From assembly GCA_037447605.1 (NCBI GenBank), contig CM074809.1, forward strand, positions 727,705 through 791,704: DNA of 64,000 nt, in the 5' to 3' direction. The notes beneath the pieces were generated by a model. That model was not told the DNA's origin. It searched no databases and worked only from the letters and a program-made list of their open reading frames with translations. Every line of letters starts with the position of its first letter. Within the stretch, counting starts at the first letter, position 1. The DNA comes from Zygnema circumcarinatum. Its lineage: Eukaryota > Streptophyta > Zygnematophyceae > Zygnematales > Zygnemataceae. The position numbers and the translations under genes are program-made. Shown piece by piece: positions 62,922 through 64,000 of this stretch.

Positions 62922-64000
62922 TCAGGGCAGCCGGTCATACCTGCTTGTTGTCTTTCCTTTCTTCCCGGCCTCCCTTCCATTTTCCTTATTGCTTTGTTGG
63001 GGCCTGGAGGGCACTGTGCGCGTAACTGTGGACACGCCGTCCACAAACTTGGTGCGGAAAATCACGTTGGCATTGTTGAACATGCCTTCCTTCAGGGAGA
63101 CAACGATAAACTGCATGCAGCCGGACCGCCGATGATTAAGAGAGGAAGCATGAGTATGATGCGCATTGCGATAGCCCTACGAGCAAGTCTGACATACATG
63201 AGCCACTTTTTTAATTGTCATCAACCCCTGATATGTCCAGCGTTCACGCTTAAGTTCAACAAAACTGCAGGTTATTTGTGGTAATGAGCAGCACCTGAGA
63301 TTGTGGAAAATGCGACTTGATCATCCTCCCTATGTTCTGAGTATGGCTCAGATCGAGTGCGGCATCCACTTCGTCCAAAATGTACAGAGGGGCCGGCTTG
63401 AAGAGCAGCAGTGCCAAGATAAGGGATAAAGCCAAAAGAGACCGCTGCCCGCCTGAAAGCTCGGATAAGGACTGCTTCCATACACTGCCGAATGCGACTT
63501 TCACCTCCAAACCAGCCATGAAGTCCTCACCTTCTGGAGGATCAAGCTTTGCCATAGACCCTGGCAGAAGGGTTGAAAAAATGGAGCCAAAATCCCTGCA
63601 ATGGCCACAAATGGGATATGAGATTTCTCATGATCAGCCAGAGCTGCAGGTCAGCACTTAACACATCTCAGCATCTGGAGTGTACGTCATAGAAAGCACA
63701 CGAGATATACAAATGGAAAAGAAGGCGCACTTTGTTACTTTCGTCCACGTCACTGAGAGAACCTCTCGTTTCTTTTCATCAAGCTCTTGAATCGCAGTTT
63801 GAATTTTCTGCTTGTCATTCTGCAGCCACCACACATAACAATGCAAATTCAATCTCCGCTTGTTCAGCAGGAATGCGAATCACCAACTTCACCTCCCTTT
63901 CCATGCAGAAAGCGAGAATATACATACTGACCTTAAGTCAAAATGGTCAAAGGTAGAGAAATACCTGTACGATATCTTTCTTTCGCAATAAATCGTCATA
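62922..64000 (-). CDS. SMC2: SMC2 (condensin ATPase subunit), C-terminal part
   Basis: Condensin core ATPase that compacts mitotic chromosomes. Exons, 5' to 3': 64000-63965 (continues beyond the window), 63819-63731, 63595-63295, 63110-62922. The protein part reads [31 protein letters not shown], then [34 protein letters not shown], the ABC signature [15 protein letters not shown], and Walker [37 protein letters not shown] and [15 protein letters not shown] follow. This combination is specific for SMC2 rather than other SMCs. The tail after TVPS is about 25 residues, basic ([14 protein letters not shown]), ending at the stop codon 62922-62924; the last residues could change if AG/GTATGA near 62938 is used as a donor. 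The 5' end is outside the window. Confidence 0.95.

Overview
This is a nuclear segment of a green plant (streptophyte). The gene set is plant-like: a GH1 beta-glucosidase with a signal peptide, a plastid ribosome recycling factor with a transit peptide, an organellar phenylalanyl-tRNA synthetase, a DHHC S-acyltransferase, a DEK_C/SWIB protein, LSM8 and SMC2. Nearly all genes have many short GT-AG introns. I cannot tell moss, liverwort, lycophyte or charophyte alga apart from sequence alone. There is no sign of an organelle, a bacterium or a virus.

Layout, with strand. 0.4-12.1 kb (-): a large TRANK1-like SF1 helicase gene, at least 18 exons, interrupted by a 10-N gap with an exact 1,024-bp duplication on either side that looks like an assembly error. 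12.9-14.7 kb: a foldback transposon with a clear 8-bp target duplication, then a minisatellite invaded by a small MITE. 15.2-18.2 kb (-): DHHC S-acyltransferase. 18.8-21.3 kb: GTAC-rich arrays and a second, 1.8-kb TIR element with an 8-bp target duplication. 21.8-26.6 kb (+): beta-glucosidase. 27.5-29.3 kb (-): DEK_C/SWIB protein. 30.4-36.4 kb (+): WDR70. 37.3-39.9 kb (-): THEP1-type NTPase. 39.9-43.5 kb: long intergenic stretch, pyrimidine-rich then GC-rich. 43.5-47.4 kb (+): organellar PheRS. 49.0-50.2 kb (-): an unrecognised gene. 52.1-56.1 kb (-): plastid RRF. 56.7-58.0 kb (+): intronless Nudix-like gene. 58.8-61.1 kb (-): LSM8. 61.1-62.9 kb: motif cluster and tandem repeats. 62.9-64.0 kb (-): 3' end of SMC2, which runs off the window.

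Most genes are housekeeping and do not form one pathway. Loose links are organelle translation (PheRS and RRF, 5 kb apart) and chromatin, DNA and RNA upkeep (helicase, SWIB, WDR70, LSM8, SMC2). Two divergent pairs share promoter space: SWIB/WDR70 and RRF/Nudix. Intergenic GC-rich islands repeatedly combine CCAAT boxes with ACGTGGC G-box cores.

Exon chains for the acyltransferase, beta-glucosidase, SWIB, THEP1, PheRS, RRF and LSM8 were joined by hand and give whole codon numbers throughout, so I trust their models; any single boundary may be off by a base or two. The helicase, WDR70 and the 49-50 kb gene each have unresolved junctions, stated in their entries. The strongest finds are the assembly duplication, the foldback element family, a 16-nt microexon carrying the THEP1 P-loop, and a CCGTTGGAT cluster upstream of LSM8.
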